This document shows, piece by piece, positions 41,681 through 53,268 of a stretch of 64,000 nt of DNA (position 1 is the stretch's first letter; every line of letters begins with the position of its first letter). Below the pieces are notes generated by a model. The model was given only the letters and a program-made list of their open reading frames with translations, searched no databases and was not told the origin of the DNA. This stretch comes from Streptomyces wedmorensis (GTDB taxonomy: Bacteria; Actinomycetota; Actinomycetes; Streptomycetales; Streptomycetaceae). The stretch covers positions 1-64,000 of the forward strand of contig NZ_JNWK01000033.1 of the NCBI RefSeq assembly GCF_000716445.1. The letters run 5' to 3'. Position numbers and translations under genes: made by a program.

Positions 41681-42925
41681 TCAGCCGAACGGGATGGGCG
41701 GGTAGCACTTGAAGGGCACCGCCACCTCGTACCGCCCGTTCTTCAGCCGGACGAGCGCCCCGCAGCCGAAGCTCTCCTTCTTCCCCTTGGGTTCGGCGCG
41801 GTCGCCCACGAGCGTGCCGCTGTCGGAGAATCCGGCCGCGGCGTTCTGGAAGGACTCCACGGTGAGGTCCTTGCCCGCCTTCCGGGCGATCGAGAGGAAG
41901 AGGTCGGCGCTCATGTACCCCGTCATCATGTGCATGTTGAGAGGCACGTCCTTGCCGGCGGCCTTCTTGATGTCGTCCTTGAACTGCCGCATCGCGGGGC
42001 TGTCCGACTCGAAGGGCTGGAACTGCAGCAGCACGTGCACTCCGTCCAAAGCCTGCTTCGTCGCGTCCTTCGCGAGCAGCCCCGGGTCGTAGTCCGTCGG
42101 GTCGGTGATGAGCCCCTTGTAGCCGGACCGTTTGAGTGCGGTGAACAGGCCGATGTTGTACGGCGTCTGCATCACGGAGACCACGGCGTCGGGCGCGCCG
42201 CCGCCGGGGCCGGATCGGAGGATCTCCTTGGTGTACGCGGACCAGTCGCTGGGCATCGAGGTCGCCGGGACCACGGCCTTGGCGTACGCGACCTGGAAGC
42301 CGGCCGCCTTGAAGCCCCGGGTGAAGGTACGGATGCCGAACTTGCCGGCGTCGTTGTCGCCGGCGATCAGCGCGACCGACTTTCCGCGCGCGCCGCCGAG
42401 GACGGCCGCGAGGCTCTCGGGCCAGGTCTGGTTGAGCGTGCCGCCGGGTGTCGGGACGAGGCAGCCGTTGAAGCCGTAGATGTGCGCCGGTCCGCAGAAC
42501 GAGGGGAGGGTGCCCCAGCCCACCGTCGGGACCTTCTGACCGTCGAGGAAGTCGGCGCCGGCGAAGGTGACCGAGCTCATGGGCGAGACGGCGAAGACCT
42601 CGTCCTGCTGGACGAGCTTGCGGGCCGCGGCCAGGTTCCTGGCCGGGTCCTGGCCGTCGTCCTCGGCCCCCAGGTACTGGATCTTCCGCCCGTTGACGCC
42701 GCCCTCGGCGTTGGCCCGGTCGTAGCGGGCCCGGGCGCCCAGGTCGGTGTCCTTCTTGGAGTAGCCGCTGGCGGTCGTCATGGAGACGATGCCGCCGACC
42801 TTGATCGCGTCGGCGGTGACTCCGCGTACGGACGAAGGCGTGCTTCCGCCGCTGGAGGCGGAGTTGCAGGCGGTGACAAGGAGCAACGCGAACGCGGCGG
42901 CGATGACGCGCAACGGTCGAGGCAC
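41681..42925 (-). CDS. LivK-type ABC transporter substrate-binding lipoprotein
   Basis: 414 residues. Lipoprotein signal with lipobox VTAC (Cys about 20). The type I periplasmic-binding fold of the LivJ/LivK family: IKVGGIVSMTTASGYSKKDT, YDRANAEGGVNGRKIQYLGA, ARKLVQQDEVFAVSPMSS, then VAGFQVAYAK-like GFQVAYAKAVVPATSM. GGAGGG lies 7 nt before GTG 42923-42925. First gene of livK-livHMF-livG. The ligand may be an amino acid, amide or aromatic acid; the binding residues do not settle it by eye. Confidence 0.9.
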   Translation of the reverse strand: MPRPLRVIAAAFALLLVTACNSASSGGSTPSSVRGVTADAIKVGGIVSMTTASGYSKKDTDLGARARYDRANAEGGVNGRKIQYLGAEDDGQDPARNLAAARKLVQQDEVFAVSPMSSVTFAGADFLDGQKVPTVGWGTLPSFCGPAHIYGFNGCLVPTPGGTLNQTWPESLAAVLGGARGKSVALIAGDNDAGKFGIRTFTRGFKAAGFQVAYAKAVVPATSMPSDWSAYTKEILRSGPGGGAPDAVVSVMQTPYNIGLFTALKRSGYKGLITDPTDYDPGLLAKDATKQALDGVHVLLQFQPFESDSPAMRQFKDDIKKAAGKDVPLNMHMMTGYMSADLFLSIARKAGKDLTVESFQNAAAGFSDSGTLVGDRAEPKGKKESFGCGALVRLKNGRYEVAVPFKCYPPIPFG

Positions 42926-42992
42926 GGGCGATCCCTCCGTCGGGTGACCCGCATTCTGCGACCGAACTGATGAGCCGTCAATAACTGATGCA

Positions 42993-43009
42993 GCATCATT
43001 TGATGATGC
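42993..43009. promoter_or_regulatory. Dyad in the divergent livK/LLM promoter region
   Basis: GCATCAT-TTG-ATGATGC, perfect 7-bp arms, about 70 nt upstream of livK, in a locally AT-rich stretch with several CTGATG/TGATGC half-sites from 42966 onward. Candidate operator for a GntR- or MarR-like protein; none is encoded nearby. Confidence 0.5.
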
Positions 43010-43092
43010 GTCAGGCACACTGCGCCGCCGACGCGGCCGGCCGCCCACCGGGCCGCGGGGAATCCCTCCCGCCCCCGCTTGTTGAAGCCTGT

Positions 43093-44112
43093 GTGAGCAC
43101 CTTCCTCGACGGCATCCGCTTCTCCGTCCTCGACCGCTCCCGGACCCGGGACGGCGAGGACGCCCCTCAGGCGCTGCGCGCGACCGTGGCCCTCGCCCGG
43201 GAGGTGGAGGCCCTCGGCTACCACCGCTTCTGGGTGTCGGAGCACCACGGAGTGCCCGGTGTCGCCGGATCGGCGCCCACGGTGCTCGCCGCCGCCGTCG
43301 CCGCCGCGACCTCCACCATCCGGGTCGGGACGGGAGGGGTGATGCTCCCGAACCACCGGCCGCTGGTCGTGGCCGAGCAGGTCGGAGTGCTGGAGTCCCT
43401 CTTCCCCGGCCGGATCGACATGGGGATCGGCCGCTCGGTGGGGTTCACGGACGGCGTCCGCCGCGCCCTCGGCCGGGAGAAGGACGAGGCCGACAGGTTC
43501 GGGGAGCAGCTCACCGAGCTCCTCGGCTGGTTCACCGGCGAGCAGACGGCGCACCCGCGGGTGCACGCCCGGCCCGCCGAGGGACTGCGGGTGCCGCCCT
43601 TCGTGCTCGCGACCGGGGAGGGTGCCGGGATCGCCGCGGCGGCCGGGCTGCCCTTGGTCATCGGCGACCTGCGCGGCCGGGACCGGCTGCTGAAGTCCGT
43701 CGACGCGTACCGCGCCGCCTTCCGCCCGTCCTCCTGGGCGGAGGAGCCGTACGTGGTCGTCGCCGGGACGGTCGCGGTGGCCGGCACCGAGGCTGAGGCA
43801 CGGCGGCTGCTGGTTCCGGAGGCCTGGTCGCTCGCGTACTCGCGGACCCACGGCGAGTTCCCGCCACTCGCCCCGCCCGATCGGATCGAGGGCCTGCGGA
43901 TGACGGAGAAGCAGCGCGGCTTCTACGAGGCGGGGCTCGACGGGCATGTGCACGGCACGGAGGAACAGGTGGCCGGAGCGCTGGAGCGGGCGGTGAAGGA
44001 GACCGGGGCGCAGGAGCTGCTGGTCACCACGAGCACGTACGACCGGGCGGCGCTGAGCGAGTCGTACCGTCGGCTCGCCCGGGCCGCCGGCCTGACGCCG
44101 CGGCCCGCCTGA
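43093..44112 (+). CDS. Luciferase-like (LLM) flavin-dependent oxidoreductase
   Basis: 339 residues. A TIM-barrel of the MsnO8-type LLM group: RFSVLDRSRTRDGEDAPQAL at the start, LGYHRFWVSEHHGVPGVAGS (about 42), IRVGTGGVMLPNHRPLVVAEQ (about 78), GRIDMGIGRSVGF (about 108), and ELLVTTSTYDRAALSESYRRLA at the end. It uses FMNH2 and O2 on an unknown substrate. GTG 43093 is preferred to the longer frame, whose extra 35 residues cross the operator dyad. No flavin reductase adjoins. A hairpin at 44156 follows. Confidence 0.88.
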   Translation: MSTFLDGIRFSVLDRSRTRDGEDAPQALRATVALAREVEALGYHRFWVSEHHGVPGVAGSAPTVLAAAVAAATSTIRVGTGGVMLPNHRPLVVAEQVGVLESLFPGRIDMGIGRSVGFTDGVRRALGREKDEADRFGEQLTELLGWFTGEQTAHPRVHARPAEGLRVPPFVLATGEGAGIAAAAGLPLVIGDLRGRDRLLKSVDAYRAAFRPSSWAEEPYVVVAGTVAVAGTEAEARRLLVPEAWSLAYSRTHGEFPPLAPPDRIEGLRMTEKQRGFYEAGLDGHVHGTEEQVAGALERAVKETGAQELLVTTSTYDRAALSESYRRLARAAGLTPRPA

Positions 44113-44155
44113 CGCCACCGGAGCGGGTCCGCCGGCGTCCGCCGAGGTCGTCCGG

Positions 44156-44176
44156 GCCCTGGGGAGGCACCAGGGC
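44156..44176 (+). terminator. Short hairpin after the LLM gene
   Basis: GCCCTGG / CCAGGGC, perfect 7-bp arms with a 7-nt loop, 43 nt after the LLM stop and 30 nt before the UvrA-like start. Confidence 0.55.
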
Positions 44177-44205
44177 GAAAACGGACCATTCGATAAAGTC
44201 ACCCC

Positions 44206-46596
44206 ATGCGAGACACCCCCCACGATCCGTACGTCCGCGTCCGTGGCGCCCGCGAGCACAACCTCGACGGGGTCGACGTCGACATCCCGCGCGACGCGCT
44301 CGTCGTGTTCACCGGGGTCTCCGGCTCCGGGAAGTCGTCGCTGGCCTTCGGGACGATCTACGCCGAGGCCCAGCGCCGCTACTTCGAGTCGGTGGCGCCC
44401 TACGCGCGGCGGCTGATCCACCAGGTGGGGGCGCCGGCGGTCGGCGAGATCACGGGACTGCCGCCGGCGGTCTCCCTGGAGCAGCGCCGGTCCTCGCCGA
44501 ACGCCCGCTCCTCCGTCGGTACGGTGACCACGCTCTCGAACTCCCTGCGGATGCTGTTCTCGCGGGCCGGGCGCTACCCGGAGGGCGCGGAGCGGCTCGA
44601 CTCCGACGCGTTCTCCCCCAACACGGCGGCGGGCGCGTGCCCTTCGTGTCACGGCCTCGGCCTGATCCACGACACGACCGAGGAGCTCCTCGTGCCGGAT
44701 CCGGACCTGTCGATCCGCGAGGGCGCGATCGCCGCCTGGCCCGGTGCGTGGCAGGGGAAGAACCTGCGGGACGTCCTCGACACCCTCGGCCACGACGTCG
44801 ACCGGCCGTGGCGGGAGCTCGACGCGAAGGACCGGGAGTGGATCCTGTTCACGGACGAGCAACCGGTCGTCACCGTCCATCCGGTGCGGGAGGCGGACCG
44901 GATCCAACGCCCCTACCAGGGCACGTACATGAGCGCCCGCCGCTACGTCATGCGGACCTTCTCCGACTCGAAGAGCCCGACCCTGCGCGCGAAGGCCGAG
45001 CGTTTCCTCACGAGCGCGCCCTGCCCGGTGTGCGGCGGCGGACGGCTGCGGCCGGAGGCACTGGCGGTCACCTTCGGGGGCCGGACCATCGCCGAGCTCG
45101 CCTCACTGCCGCTGACGGCCCTGTCCGAGCTGCTCTCGAGGACGACGGAAGCCTCCGCGGGGACGGCGGCCGCCACGCCGGACAACGGGGAGACCGCGCG
45201 GGTGCTCACGGACGACCTGGTGGCCCGGATCGCCACCGTCACCGAACTCGGCCTCGGCTACCTCAGCCTGGACCGCGCCACCCCCACGCTCTCCAGCGGC
45301 GAGCTCCAGCGGCTTCGGCTCGCGACCCAGCTCCGCTCCGGCCTCTTCGGCGTGGTGTACGTCCTCGACGAGCCGTCCGCCGGTCTGCACCCCGCCGACA
45401 CGGAGGCGCTGCTCGTCGTCCTCGACCGGCTCAAGGCCGCCGGCAACTCGGTGTTCGTCGTCGAACACCACCTCGACGTCGTACGGCACGCGGACTGGCT
45501 GGTGGACGTCGGCCCGCGCGCCGGAGTGCACGGCGGACGGGTGCTGCACAGCGGTCCGCCGAGCGGCCTCGCGGACGTCGAGGCGTCCGCGACCCGGCGG
45601 TTCCTGTTCGACCGGGCACCCGCGCCCGCGCGGGCGGTGCGCTCCCCCGCCGGCTGGCTGCGGACCGGTACGGTCACCCGTCACAACCTCCGGGCGGTGG
45701 ACGCGGCCTTCCCGGTGGGCGTCCTCACCGCCGTGACCGGCGTCTCGGGCTCGGGGAAGTCGACCCTCGTGGGCGCACTGGCCGAAGGGGTCTCCGGCGC
45801 GGGCCGGCTCGTGACGGTGGACCAGCGGCCGATCGGCCGGACACCGCGCTCGAACCTGGCCACGTACACGGGCCTGTTCGACGTCGTGCGGAAGCTGTTC
45901 ACGGAGACGGAGGAGGCGAAGGCCCACGGCTACAAGGCGGGGCGGTTCTCCTTCAACGTGGCGGGCGGACGCTGCGAGACCTGCCAGGGCGAGGGGTTCG
46001 TCTCGGTCGAGCTCCTCTTCCTGCCGAGCACGTACGCGCCCTGCCCGGACTGCCACGGCGCGCGCTACAACCCGGAGACGCTCCGGGTGCGGCTGCGCGG
46101 GCTGACGATCGCCGAGGTCCTGGACCTGACCGTCGAGTCCGCCGCCGTGTTCTTCGAGGACACCCCGGCGGCCGCGCGGAGCCTGCGGACGCTCCTCGAC
46201 GTCGGACTCGGCTACCTGCGGCTCGGTCAGCCAGCCACCGAACTGTCCGGCGGCGAGGCCCAGCGCATCAAGCTCGCCTCCGAGCTCCAGCGGCCGCACC
46301 GCTCCCCCACCCTGTACGTCCTCGACGAGCCGACGACCGGGCTGCACCCGGCCGACGTCGAGGTCCTGATGCGCCAGCTGCACGGCCTGGTGGACGCCGG
46401 CCATTCGGTGATCGTCGTCGAGCACGACATGGACGTCGTCGCCACCGCCGACTGGGTCGTCGACCTCGGGCCGGGTGGTGGCGACGAGGGCGGCCGGGTG
46501 GTGGCGGCGGGTCCCCCGGACCAGGTGGCGCGGGCGGCGGGCAGCCGCACCGCACCGTATCTGGCCCGGGCGCTGGGGTTCGACGGGCGACGCTGA
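44206..46596 (+). CDS. UvrA-like ABC ATPase (UvrA2/DrrC-type)
   Basis: 796 residues, about 150 shorter than UvrA. Two ATP sites: Walker [10 protein letters not shown] (about 37) with [15 protein letters not shown] and [13 protein letters not shown], then GVSGSGKST (about 515) with [15 protein letters not shown] and [13 protein letters not shown]. Zinc modules are CPSCHG...CPVCGGG in the first half and CETCQGEGF...[11 protein letters not shown] in the second. The UvrB-binding part of the insert is reduced. Such class II UvrA proteins protect producers from DNA-intercalating drugs or aid non-canonical repair. Monocistronic, convergent with melC. Confidence 0.9.
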   Translation: MRDTPHDPYVRVRGAREHNLDGVDVDIPRDALVVFTGVSGSGKSSLAFGTIYAEAQRRYFESVAPYARRLIHQVGAPAVGEITGLPPAVSLEQRRSSPNARSSVGTVTTLSNSLRMLFSRAGRYPEGAERLDSDAFSPNTAAGACPSCHGLGLIHDTTEELLVPDPDLSIREGAIAAWPGAWQGKNLRDVLDTLGHDVDRPWRELDAKDREWILFTDEQPVVTVHPVREADRIQRPYQGTYMSARRYVMRTFSDSKSPTLRAKAERFLTSAPCPVCGGGRLRPEALAVTFGGRTIAELASLPLTALSELLSRTTEASAGTAAATPDNGETARVLTDDLVARIATVTELGLGYLSLDRATPTLSSGELQRLRLATQLRSGLFGVVYVLDEPSAGLHPADTEALLVVLDRLKAAGNSVFVVEHHLDVVRHADWLVDVGPRAGVHGGRVLHSGPPSGLADVEASATRRFLFDRAPAPARAVRSPAGWLRTGTVTRHNLRAVDAAFPVGVLTAVTGVSGSGKSTLVGALAEGVSGAGRLVTVDQRPIGRTPRSNLATYTGLFDVVRKLFTETEEAKAHGYKAGRFSFNVAGGRCETCQGEGFVSVELLFLPSTYAPCPDCHGARYNPETLRVRLRGLTIAEVLDLTVESAAVFFEDTPAAARSLRTLLDVGLGYLRLGQPATELSGGEAQRIKLASELQRPHRSPTLYVLDEPTTGLHPADVEVLMRQLHGLVDAGHSVIVVEHDMDVVATADWVVDLGPGGGDEGGRVVAAGPPDQVARAAGSRTAPYLARALGFDGRR

Positions 46597-46622
46597 ACCC
46601 CTGCAGGACGTTCCCTACGGGA

Positions 46623-47450
46623 TCAGGCCGCCGTGTCGAAGGTGTAGTGGCGGGTGTGGTCCAGCATGTCGGCCGGGGTCACGTCGTTCCACGGGCGCAT
46701 GGTGTCGCCGAGGTCGACGACGTTCGCGGTGCCGGCGGCCGGCAGGTACGTCGACCGGGGGTGGCGGGCCTGCCAGTCGGCCCACAGCTTGTCGACGAAC
46801 GCGTGGTGCAGCCAGAACACGGGGTCGTTGGGCGAGGCTCCGGTGCCCATCTGCCCGCCGACCCAGACGTGGACGCGGTTGTGGAGGTTCACCCCGCGCC
46901 ACCCCTCCAGGTGGTTGCGGAAGCCGTCCGAGGCGCTGTTCCAGGGGGCCGTGTCGTAGGTCTCCATGGCGAGGGCGGATTCCACCTCGGCGCGGGTGGG
47001 CAGCTGGCGGCCGCCCGCGCCGAGGTCGCGCCGGAGGTAGTCGCGGCCGTCGACCCTGACGTTGATCGTCCAGCGGTTGCCGCCGCGGGCGAACGGCCCG
47101 TCCGTCACCTGGCCGTCGCGGGCCCGCCCGGTGCCGCCGAGGAAGTCGGGCGCCCAGAGCGAGGAGCGGGAGGTGCGGTCGGCCGTCCAGTCCCAGTACG
47201 GGAGGGTGACGGCCGGATCGACGGACCGCAGGGCCTCCTCGAACTGGATGAGGAAGCGCCGGTGCCAGGGCAGGAACGAGGGAGACCGGTGGCCGACGCG
47301 GTCGCCGTTGTCGGTGTCGCTCATGATGAAGGCGTTGTGCGTGGTGACGAAGGTGTCGTACCGCCCGGAGCGCTTGAGCTCCAGGAGGGCGTTGACGAAG
47401 CGCCGCTTCTCGTCGGCGCTGAGGGTGGCCTGGTTCTTGCGTACGGTCAT
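46623..47450 (-). CDS. melC2: Tyrosinase MelC2
   Basis: 275 residues, the usual Streptomyces tyrosinase size. CuA ligands: His in FVTTHNAFI (about 38), GHRSPSFLPWHRRFL (about 54 and 63). CuB ligands: LHNRVHVWVGG (about 190 and 194) and DPVFWLHHAFVDKLW (about 216). It oxidises tyrosine and L-DOPA toward melanin. No signal peptide: it is exported in complex with MelC1, whose gene ends 24 nt upstream. A full set of six copper His is present, so it should be active. Confidence 0.96.
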   Translation of the reverse strand: MTVRKNQATLSADEKRRFVNALLELKRSGRYDTFVTTHNAFIMSDTDNGDRVGHRSPSFLPWHRRFLIQFEEALRSVDPAVTLPYWDWTADRTSRSSLWAPDFLGGTGRARDGQVTDGPFARGGNRWTINVRVDGRDYLRRDLGAGGRQLPTRAEVESALAMETYDTAPWNSASDGFRNHLEGWRGVNLHNRVHVWVGGQMGTGASPNDPVFWLHHAFVDKLWADWQARHPRSTYLPAAGTANVVDLGDTMRPWNDVTPADMLDHTRHYTFDTAA

Positions 47451-47473
47451 GGTGGTGCGGCTCCGGGTTCGGA

Positions 47474-47866
47474 TCAGGCGAGGGTGAGGGGTACGAGCGG
47501 GGCGCCCTGGAGTTCCCGGACGGCCGCGCGGGCCAGCGCCCTGGGCGTGGCGACGGGCTCGTAGTGGTTGATCACGCTGATCCAGGTGCCGTCGGCGTTC
47601 CGCATGACGTGCAGTTCCCGGCCGTCGATCGTCACGGAGTAGCCGCCTCCGTGGTGTCCCCCGTGGTGGTCGCCGCCGTGCGACGGTCCGCCCTTGATGC
47701 GGCGGCCCTGGTAGACCTCGTCGAAGGAGGCCGGGGCCGGTTCGGCCTCGGGCGCGGTGGCCCGGGGAGCGGCGGCGGTGGCGGAGCCGGCCGCGGCGAG
47801 GCCGGCGGCGGCGCCTGCCGCGCCGGCGGCGACGCCGAGGGCCCGGCGACGGGTGATGCTGGACAT
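47474..47866 (-). CDS. melC1: Tyrosinase co-factor/chaperone MelC1
   Basis: 130 residues. Tat signal [20 protein letters not shown] (twin Arg at about 6-8, alanine-rich core). The mature part has a His-rich loop ([12 protein letters not shown]) and [39 protein letters not shown], the MelC1 family core. It delivers copper to MelC2 and carries it through the Tat pathway. ATG 47864-47866 follows GGGGG. A hairpin in the leader at 47891-47918 may regulate the melC operon. Confidence 0.95.
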   Translation of the reverse strand: MSSITRRRALGVAAGAAGAAAGLAAAGSATAAAPRATAPEAEPAPASFDEVYQGRRIKGGPSHGGDHHGGHHGGGYSVTIDGRELHVMRNADGTWISVINHYEPVATPRALARAAVRELQGAPLVPLTLA

Positions 47867-47890
47867 GAAACCCCCAGGTGGCCTGTGCGA

Positions 47891-47918
47891 CCGGGGGGTC
47901 TGGTCGTGTACCCCCCGG
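47891..47918. promoter_or_regulatory. Hairpin in the melC leader
   Basis: CCGGGGGGT (47891-47899) pairs with ACCCCCCGG (47910-47918), 10-nt loop, 25 nt upstream of melC1. As DNA its GGGGGGT/ACCCCCC halves also recall C-rich copper-regulator sites; either role is unproven. Confidence 0.4.
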
Positions 47919-48158
47919 CGGCCCTCATCAGTACCCGGGGGTGTCGGCGCGGCGGAAATCACCGCCGGCCGGTTGGCCGTGAAGTGGACAACCTGCCACA
48001 TTGAGTACAGGTTCGAACGAAGTTGATCTTGCTGTCGCACGGGGTGGAGGCACCCCGGAGCGAAGATCTTACGGAGAAGATGATCATTCCGTGAACGATC
48101 TTCGGTTCCGGGGTGTGCGGTGTGGTCCGGACCACGCCGTCAGACTGTCCTGATCCGG

Positions 48159-48904
48159 TCAGCCCCGGGACGCCTTCCGCCGCGCCCGCAGCCACTCCCT
48201 GTTCATCGCCGAGATCGACGGCAGCGGGATGCCCTTCGGGCACGCGGTCGCACACTCCCCGGTCAGCGTGCAGCCGCCGAAGCCCTCCGCGTCCATCTGG
48301 GCCACCATGTCGAGGACGCGGGTCTCGCGCTCCGGTGAGCCCTGGGGCAGGACGTTGAGGTGGTTGATCTTGGCCGAGGTGAAGAGCATCGCGGAGCCGT
48401 TGGGGCAGGCCGCCACGCAGGCGCCGCAGCCGATGCACTCGGCGTGCTCGAAGGCGGAGTCCGCGTCGGCCTTCGGGACCGGGGTGGCGTGCGCCTCGGG
48501 CGCCGATCCGGTGGGGGCGGTGATGTAGCCGCCGGCCTGGATGACCCGGTCGAAGGCGCCGCGGTCGACGACGAGGTCCTTGACGACGGGGAAGGCCGAC
48601 GCGCGCCAGGGTTCGACGTCGATCGTGTCGCCGTCGCGGAAGGAGCGCATGTGGAGCTGGCACGTGGTGGTGCGCTCGGGGCCGTGGGCGTCGCCGTTGA
48701 TGACGAGGCTGCACGCGCCGCAGATGCCCTCGCGGCAGTCGTGGTCGAAGGCGACGGGGTCCTCGCCGCGCAGGATGAGGTCCTCGTTGAGGGTGTCGAG
48801 CATCTCCAGGAAGGACATGTCGGCGGAGATGCCGTCCACCTCGTAGGTGGCCATGGCGCCCTCGGCGGCGCCGTTCTTCTGGCGCCAGACGCGCAGGTTG
48901 AGCC

Positions 48905-48908
<4 letters not shown>
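48159..48908 (-). CDS. sdhB: Succinate dehydrogenase iron-sulfur subunit
   Basis: 249 residues. [2Fe-2S] ligands in [18 protein letters not shown] with a later Cys in TTTCQL; the [4Fe-4S]/[3Fe-4S] ferredoxin-like part has [13 protein letters not shown] (about 150) and [13 protein letters not shown] (about 225). It passes electrons from SdhA flavin to the membrane quinone site. ATG overlaps the sdhA stop (ATGA). Last gene of sdhCAB. The distinct SdhB length and the single cytochrome subunit place it with Bacillus/Wolinella-type rather than four-subunit enzymes. Confidence 0.95.
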
Positions 48909-50848
<1,940 letters not shown>

Positions 50849-50850
50849 GG

Positions 50851-51576
50851 TCAGCTCACCACTCCGGTCATGACGGCGACGGGGACGGAGACGAAACCCG
50901 CGGTCAGGACGAGCGCGAGGGTGTTCGCGAGGGCCCGCAGCAGGCGCTCGCGGCGGGCGTTGCCGACGCCGAGGGTCTGGGCGGCGCTCCAGAAGCCGTG
51001 GCGGACGTGCAGGCCGACGGCGAGCATGGCGACGATGTAGACGACGTTGCCGTACCAGGTGGAGAAGGTGTCGACCACGTTCTGGTAGGGCCTGCCCTCC
51101 TCGAAGCCGCCGGGGTGGACGGTGCCGGTGGTCAGGTCGAGGACGTGCCAGACGATGAAGAGGGCGAGGACGATCCCGCCCCAGCGCATGGTGCGGGTGG
51201 CGTACGAGGCGCGCCTGCGGCGGTGGACGTACGCCGTGGGGCGGGCCTTCAGGTCGCGCCGGCTGAGCTGGTACGCGGAGACGGCGTGCGCCACGACGGC
51301 GGCGACCAGCACGATCCGGACGAGCCAGAGGGCCCACTCGTGGTGCAGGACGGGGGCGCCCATGACCCGCAGCCAGTGGCCGTAGGCGTTGAACTCCTCG
51401 GGGCCGAAGAAGACCTTCAGGTTGCCGGCGACATGGGCGACGAGATAGCCGAGCATGATCAGCCCGCTGACGGCCATGACCGTCTTCTTGCCGAGGGTCG
51501 ACGACCGGAATCCGCGTGACGGTGTGGGGGACGGCGGGCGGCCCGCCGTGCGGTCCCTCGTGGGTGCCAGAGCCAT
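50851..51576 (-). CDS. sdhC: Succinate dehydrogenase cytochrome b subunit
   Basis: 241 residues with five hydrophobic helices ([91 protein letters not shown]). Four helix-borne His (HVAGN, HAVSA, WHVLD, LHVRHG) can hold two hemes, the diheme single-subunit anchor of type B enzymes. ATG 51574-51576 is chosen; the frame extends upstream but without membrane or cytochrome features. First gene of the operon, divergent from a LysR gene. Confidence 0.93.
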   Translation of the reverse strand: MALAPTRDRTAGRPPSPTPSRGFRSSTLGKKTVMAVSGLIMLGYLVAHVAGNLKVFFGPEEFNAYGHWLRVMGAPVLHHEWALWLVRIVLVAAVVAHAVSAYQLSRRDLKARPTAYVHRRRRASYATRTMRWGGIVLALFIVWHVLDLTTGTVHPGGFEEGRPYQNVVDTFSTWYGNVVYIVAMLAVGLHVRHGFWSAAQTLGVGNARRERLLRALANTLALVLTAGFVSVPVAVMTGVVS

Positions 51577-51634
51577 GCGTACGACGCTAGGGCCGAAGGA
51601 CCCGAGAGGTCCAAGACATGGTCCGGCTGATCTC

Positions 51635-51651
51635 GATAGGTCGTGCCTATC
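51635..51651. promoter_or_regulatory. LysR-type dyad between sdhC and the LysR gene
   Basis: GATAGG-TCGTG-CCTATC, 6-bp arms with a 5-nt centre, 21 nt upstream of the LysR ATG and about 60 nt upstream of sdhC. A second ATAG-like half (CCATATC) follows. Likely site for the divergent LysR protein. Confidence 0.6.
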
Positions 51652-51672
51652 CATATCGCCTACGCTGGGACC

Positions 51673-52560
51673 ATGCAGTTCCAGCAGCTCCTCTACTTCG
51701 TCGCCGTCGCCGAGACCCGCCACTTCACCCGGGCCGCCGAGCGCGTCCACGTCTCGCAGCCCTCGCTCTCCCAGCAGATCAAGGCGCTGGAGCAGGAGTT
51801 GGGCGCGGAACTCTTCAGCCGGGCCCGGGGGAACATCACGCTCACCGACGCCGGCGAGGCGCTGCTGCCGCTCGCACGCCGCATCCTCGCCGACACCGAG
51901 ACGGCCCGCCTCGAAGTGCAGGAGCTGGCCCAGCTCAAGCGGGGCCGGGTGAGGCTCGGCGCGACGCCCAGCCTGTGCACGGGCCTGCTGCCGGACGTCC
52001 TGCGCACCTTCCACGACCTGCACCCGGGGATCGAGCTGCTCATCGAGGAGGGCGGTTCGCACGACCTCGTACGGGAGCTGGCGCGCGGAGCGCTCGACCT
52101 GGCGCTCGTCGTGCTTCCGCTGCCCTCCCCGTCACCGGCGCTGACCACGGTCGAGCTGCTCCGGGAGGACCTCGTGGTGGTCTCCAGCGCCTCGGCCCCG
52201 CCGCCGCGCCGGCCGGTGCGCATCACGGACCTGCGCGACCAGCCACTCGTCATGTTCCGCCACGGCTACGACCTGCGGGAACTCACCGTCGGGGCCTGCC
52301 GGGCGGCCGGCTTCGAGCCCACCTTCACCGTGGAGGGCGGCGAGCTGGACGCGGTCCTCGGCTTCGTACGGGCCGGCCTCGGGCTGGCGGTGGTGCCGAC
52401 GATGGTCGCGGCGCGCGCCGGCCGCGACCTGCGGGTGACGGCCCTGGCCCGGCCCGGCCTGCGCCGCACCATCGCCCTGGCCCACCGCAGCGACGTGGCG
52501 CCGCCGAGGGCGGCGCGTGAGCTCCAGCGGCTGCTCATGGCCTCCCGCCGGGGCGCCTGA
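51673..52560 (+). CDS. LysR family regulator, probably of the sdh operon
   Basis: 295 residues. N-terminal winged helix MQFQQLLYFVAVAETRHFTR...VSQPSLSQQIKALEQELGAELF, then a substrate-binding domain with RLGATPSLCTGLLPDVLRTF, GLRGL-like ALDLALVVLPLP, and EGGELDAVLGFVRAGLGLAVVP. ATG 51673 gives the canonical family N-terminus. Divergent position and the shared dyad point to control of sdhCAB and itself; the co-inducer is unknown. Confidence 0.9.
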   Translation: MQFQQLLYFVAVAETRHFTRAAERVHVSQPSLSQQIKALEQELGAELFSRARGNITLTDAGEALLPLARRILADTETARLEVQELAQLKRGRVRLGATPSLCTGLLPDVLRTFHDLHPGIELLIEEGGSHDLVRELARGALDLALVVLPLPSPSPALTTVELLREDLVVVSSASAPPPRRPVRITDLRDQPLVMFRHGYDLRELTVGACRAAGFEPTFTVEGGELDAVLGFVRAGLGLAVVPTMVAARAGRDLRVTALARPGLRRTIALAHRSDVAPPRAARELQRLLMASRRGA

Positions 52561-52572
52561 CGCCCCCGGCCG

Positions 52573-53160
52573 TCACCGGCCCGGGGCCTCTCCGGCGGAT
52601 CCGGGGCGGACGGCGCGGACGAGGGCGACGGCCTCGTCCGTACGGCCCGCGCCGCAGACCCGGAGGATCTCGGCGAGTCCGGGGTGGTCCGCGTCGAGGA
52701 GTCGGGCCGCGTCGAGGATGTCGAGGGCGCTCGCGCGACCGGTGAGGAGCTCGCGCAGGCGCAGGGCGAAGCGCAGGTCGGAGTCGGGGTCCGCCGGAGG
52801 GGTCTCGCCCGCCTGGTGCGGGGTCACGGCGGCACCGAGGGAGTCCTGGCCCGGCGTCCTGCTGGCACGGATCTCGGCGAGGGCCCGGGGGGCGTCCCCG
52901 GCCGGCACCCCTCCGGCGCGGACGCCCTGGGCGAGGTGGAGGACGGCGGAGAGCCGGGCGGCGGCGTCGGGGTTGGCGATCCTCGCGCGCTGCCCGCGCA
53001 TGACGAGGCTCAGCATGGCGGGGGAGATTCCCAGGGTCTCGGCGAGTCCGGACTGGGTCAGGCCGAACAGGCCGCACACGTCCCGGCAGAGGTCGCCGAG
53101 CGGAGCTCCGTACCACTGGCGCTGGAGCTCCTGGTTGCGGGCGACGGTGGTCTCGTCCAT
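52573..53160 (-). CDS. XRE-type helix-turn-helix regulator
   Basis: 195 residues. HTH near residues 20-55: LCRDVCGLFGLTQSGLAETLGISPAMLSLVMRGQ (read in part), followed by GQRARIANPDAAARL. The C-terminal half is helical (LRFALRLRELLTGRASALDILDAARLL) with no recognised sensor domain. ATG 53158-53160 has no Shine-Dalgarno; two similar dyads lie 23-56 nt upstream. Proteins of this form occur in Streptomyces next to Ser/Thr kinase and lipoprotein genes, as here. Probably autoregulatory and controlling the divergent lipoprotein gene. Confidence 0.82.
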   Translation of the reverse strand: MDETTVARNQELQRQWYGAPLGDLCRDVCGLFGLTQSGLAETLGISPAMLSLVMRGQRARIANPDAAARLSAVLHLAQGVRAGGVPAGDAPRALAEIRASRTPGQDSLGAAVTPHQAGETPPADPDSDLRFALRLRELLTGRASALDILDAARLLDADHPGLAEILRVCGAGRTDEAVALVRAVRPGSAGEAPGR

Positions 53161-53182
53161 GCACAGGACGCTAGGGCGGCAA

Positions 53183-53216
53183 TTGACACTTGTCAAAGGG
53201 AGTTTTCATATGTCAA
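53183..53216. promoter_or_regulatory. Paired operator-like dyads, two helical turns apart
   Basis: TTGACA-CT-TGTCAA (53183-53196) is a perfect dyad; TTTTCA-TA-TGTCAA (53203-53216) repeats its right arm and 4 of 6 bases of the left. Centres are 20 bp apart, on the same DNA face. They lie between the XRE regulator and the divergent lipoprotein gene, and TTGACA can also serve as a -35. Confidence 0.6.
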
Positions 53217-53268
53217 TCTCCTCGCCGGAAGGCACGACCTCACCCACCCTCACTGATGGGACGTCACC

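Noticed and set aside
43093..44112. LLM flavoenzyme as a lanthipeptide tailoring enzyme
   Set aside because: The complete Liv transporter operon lies between it and lanAM, and it is on the other strand with its own promoter; no evidence of linkage.
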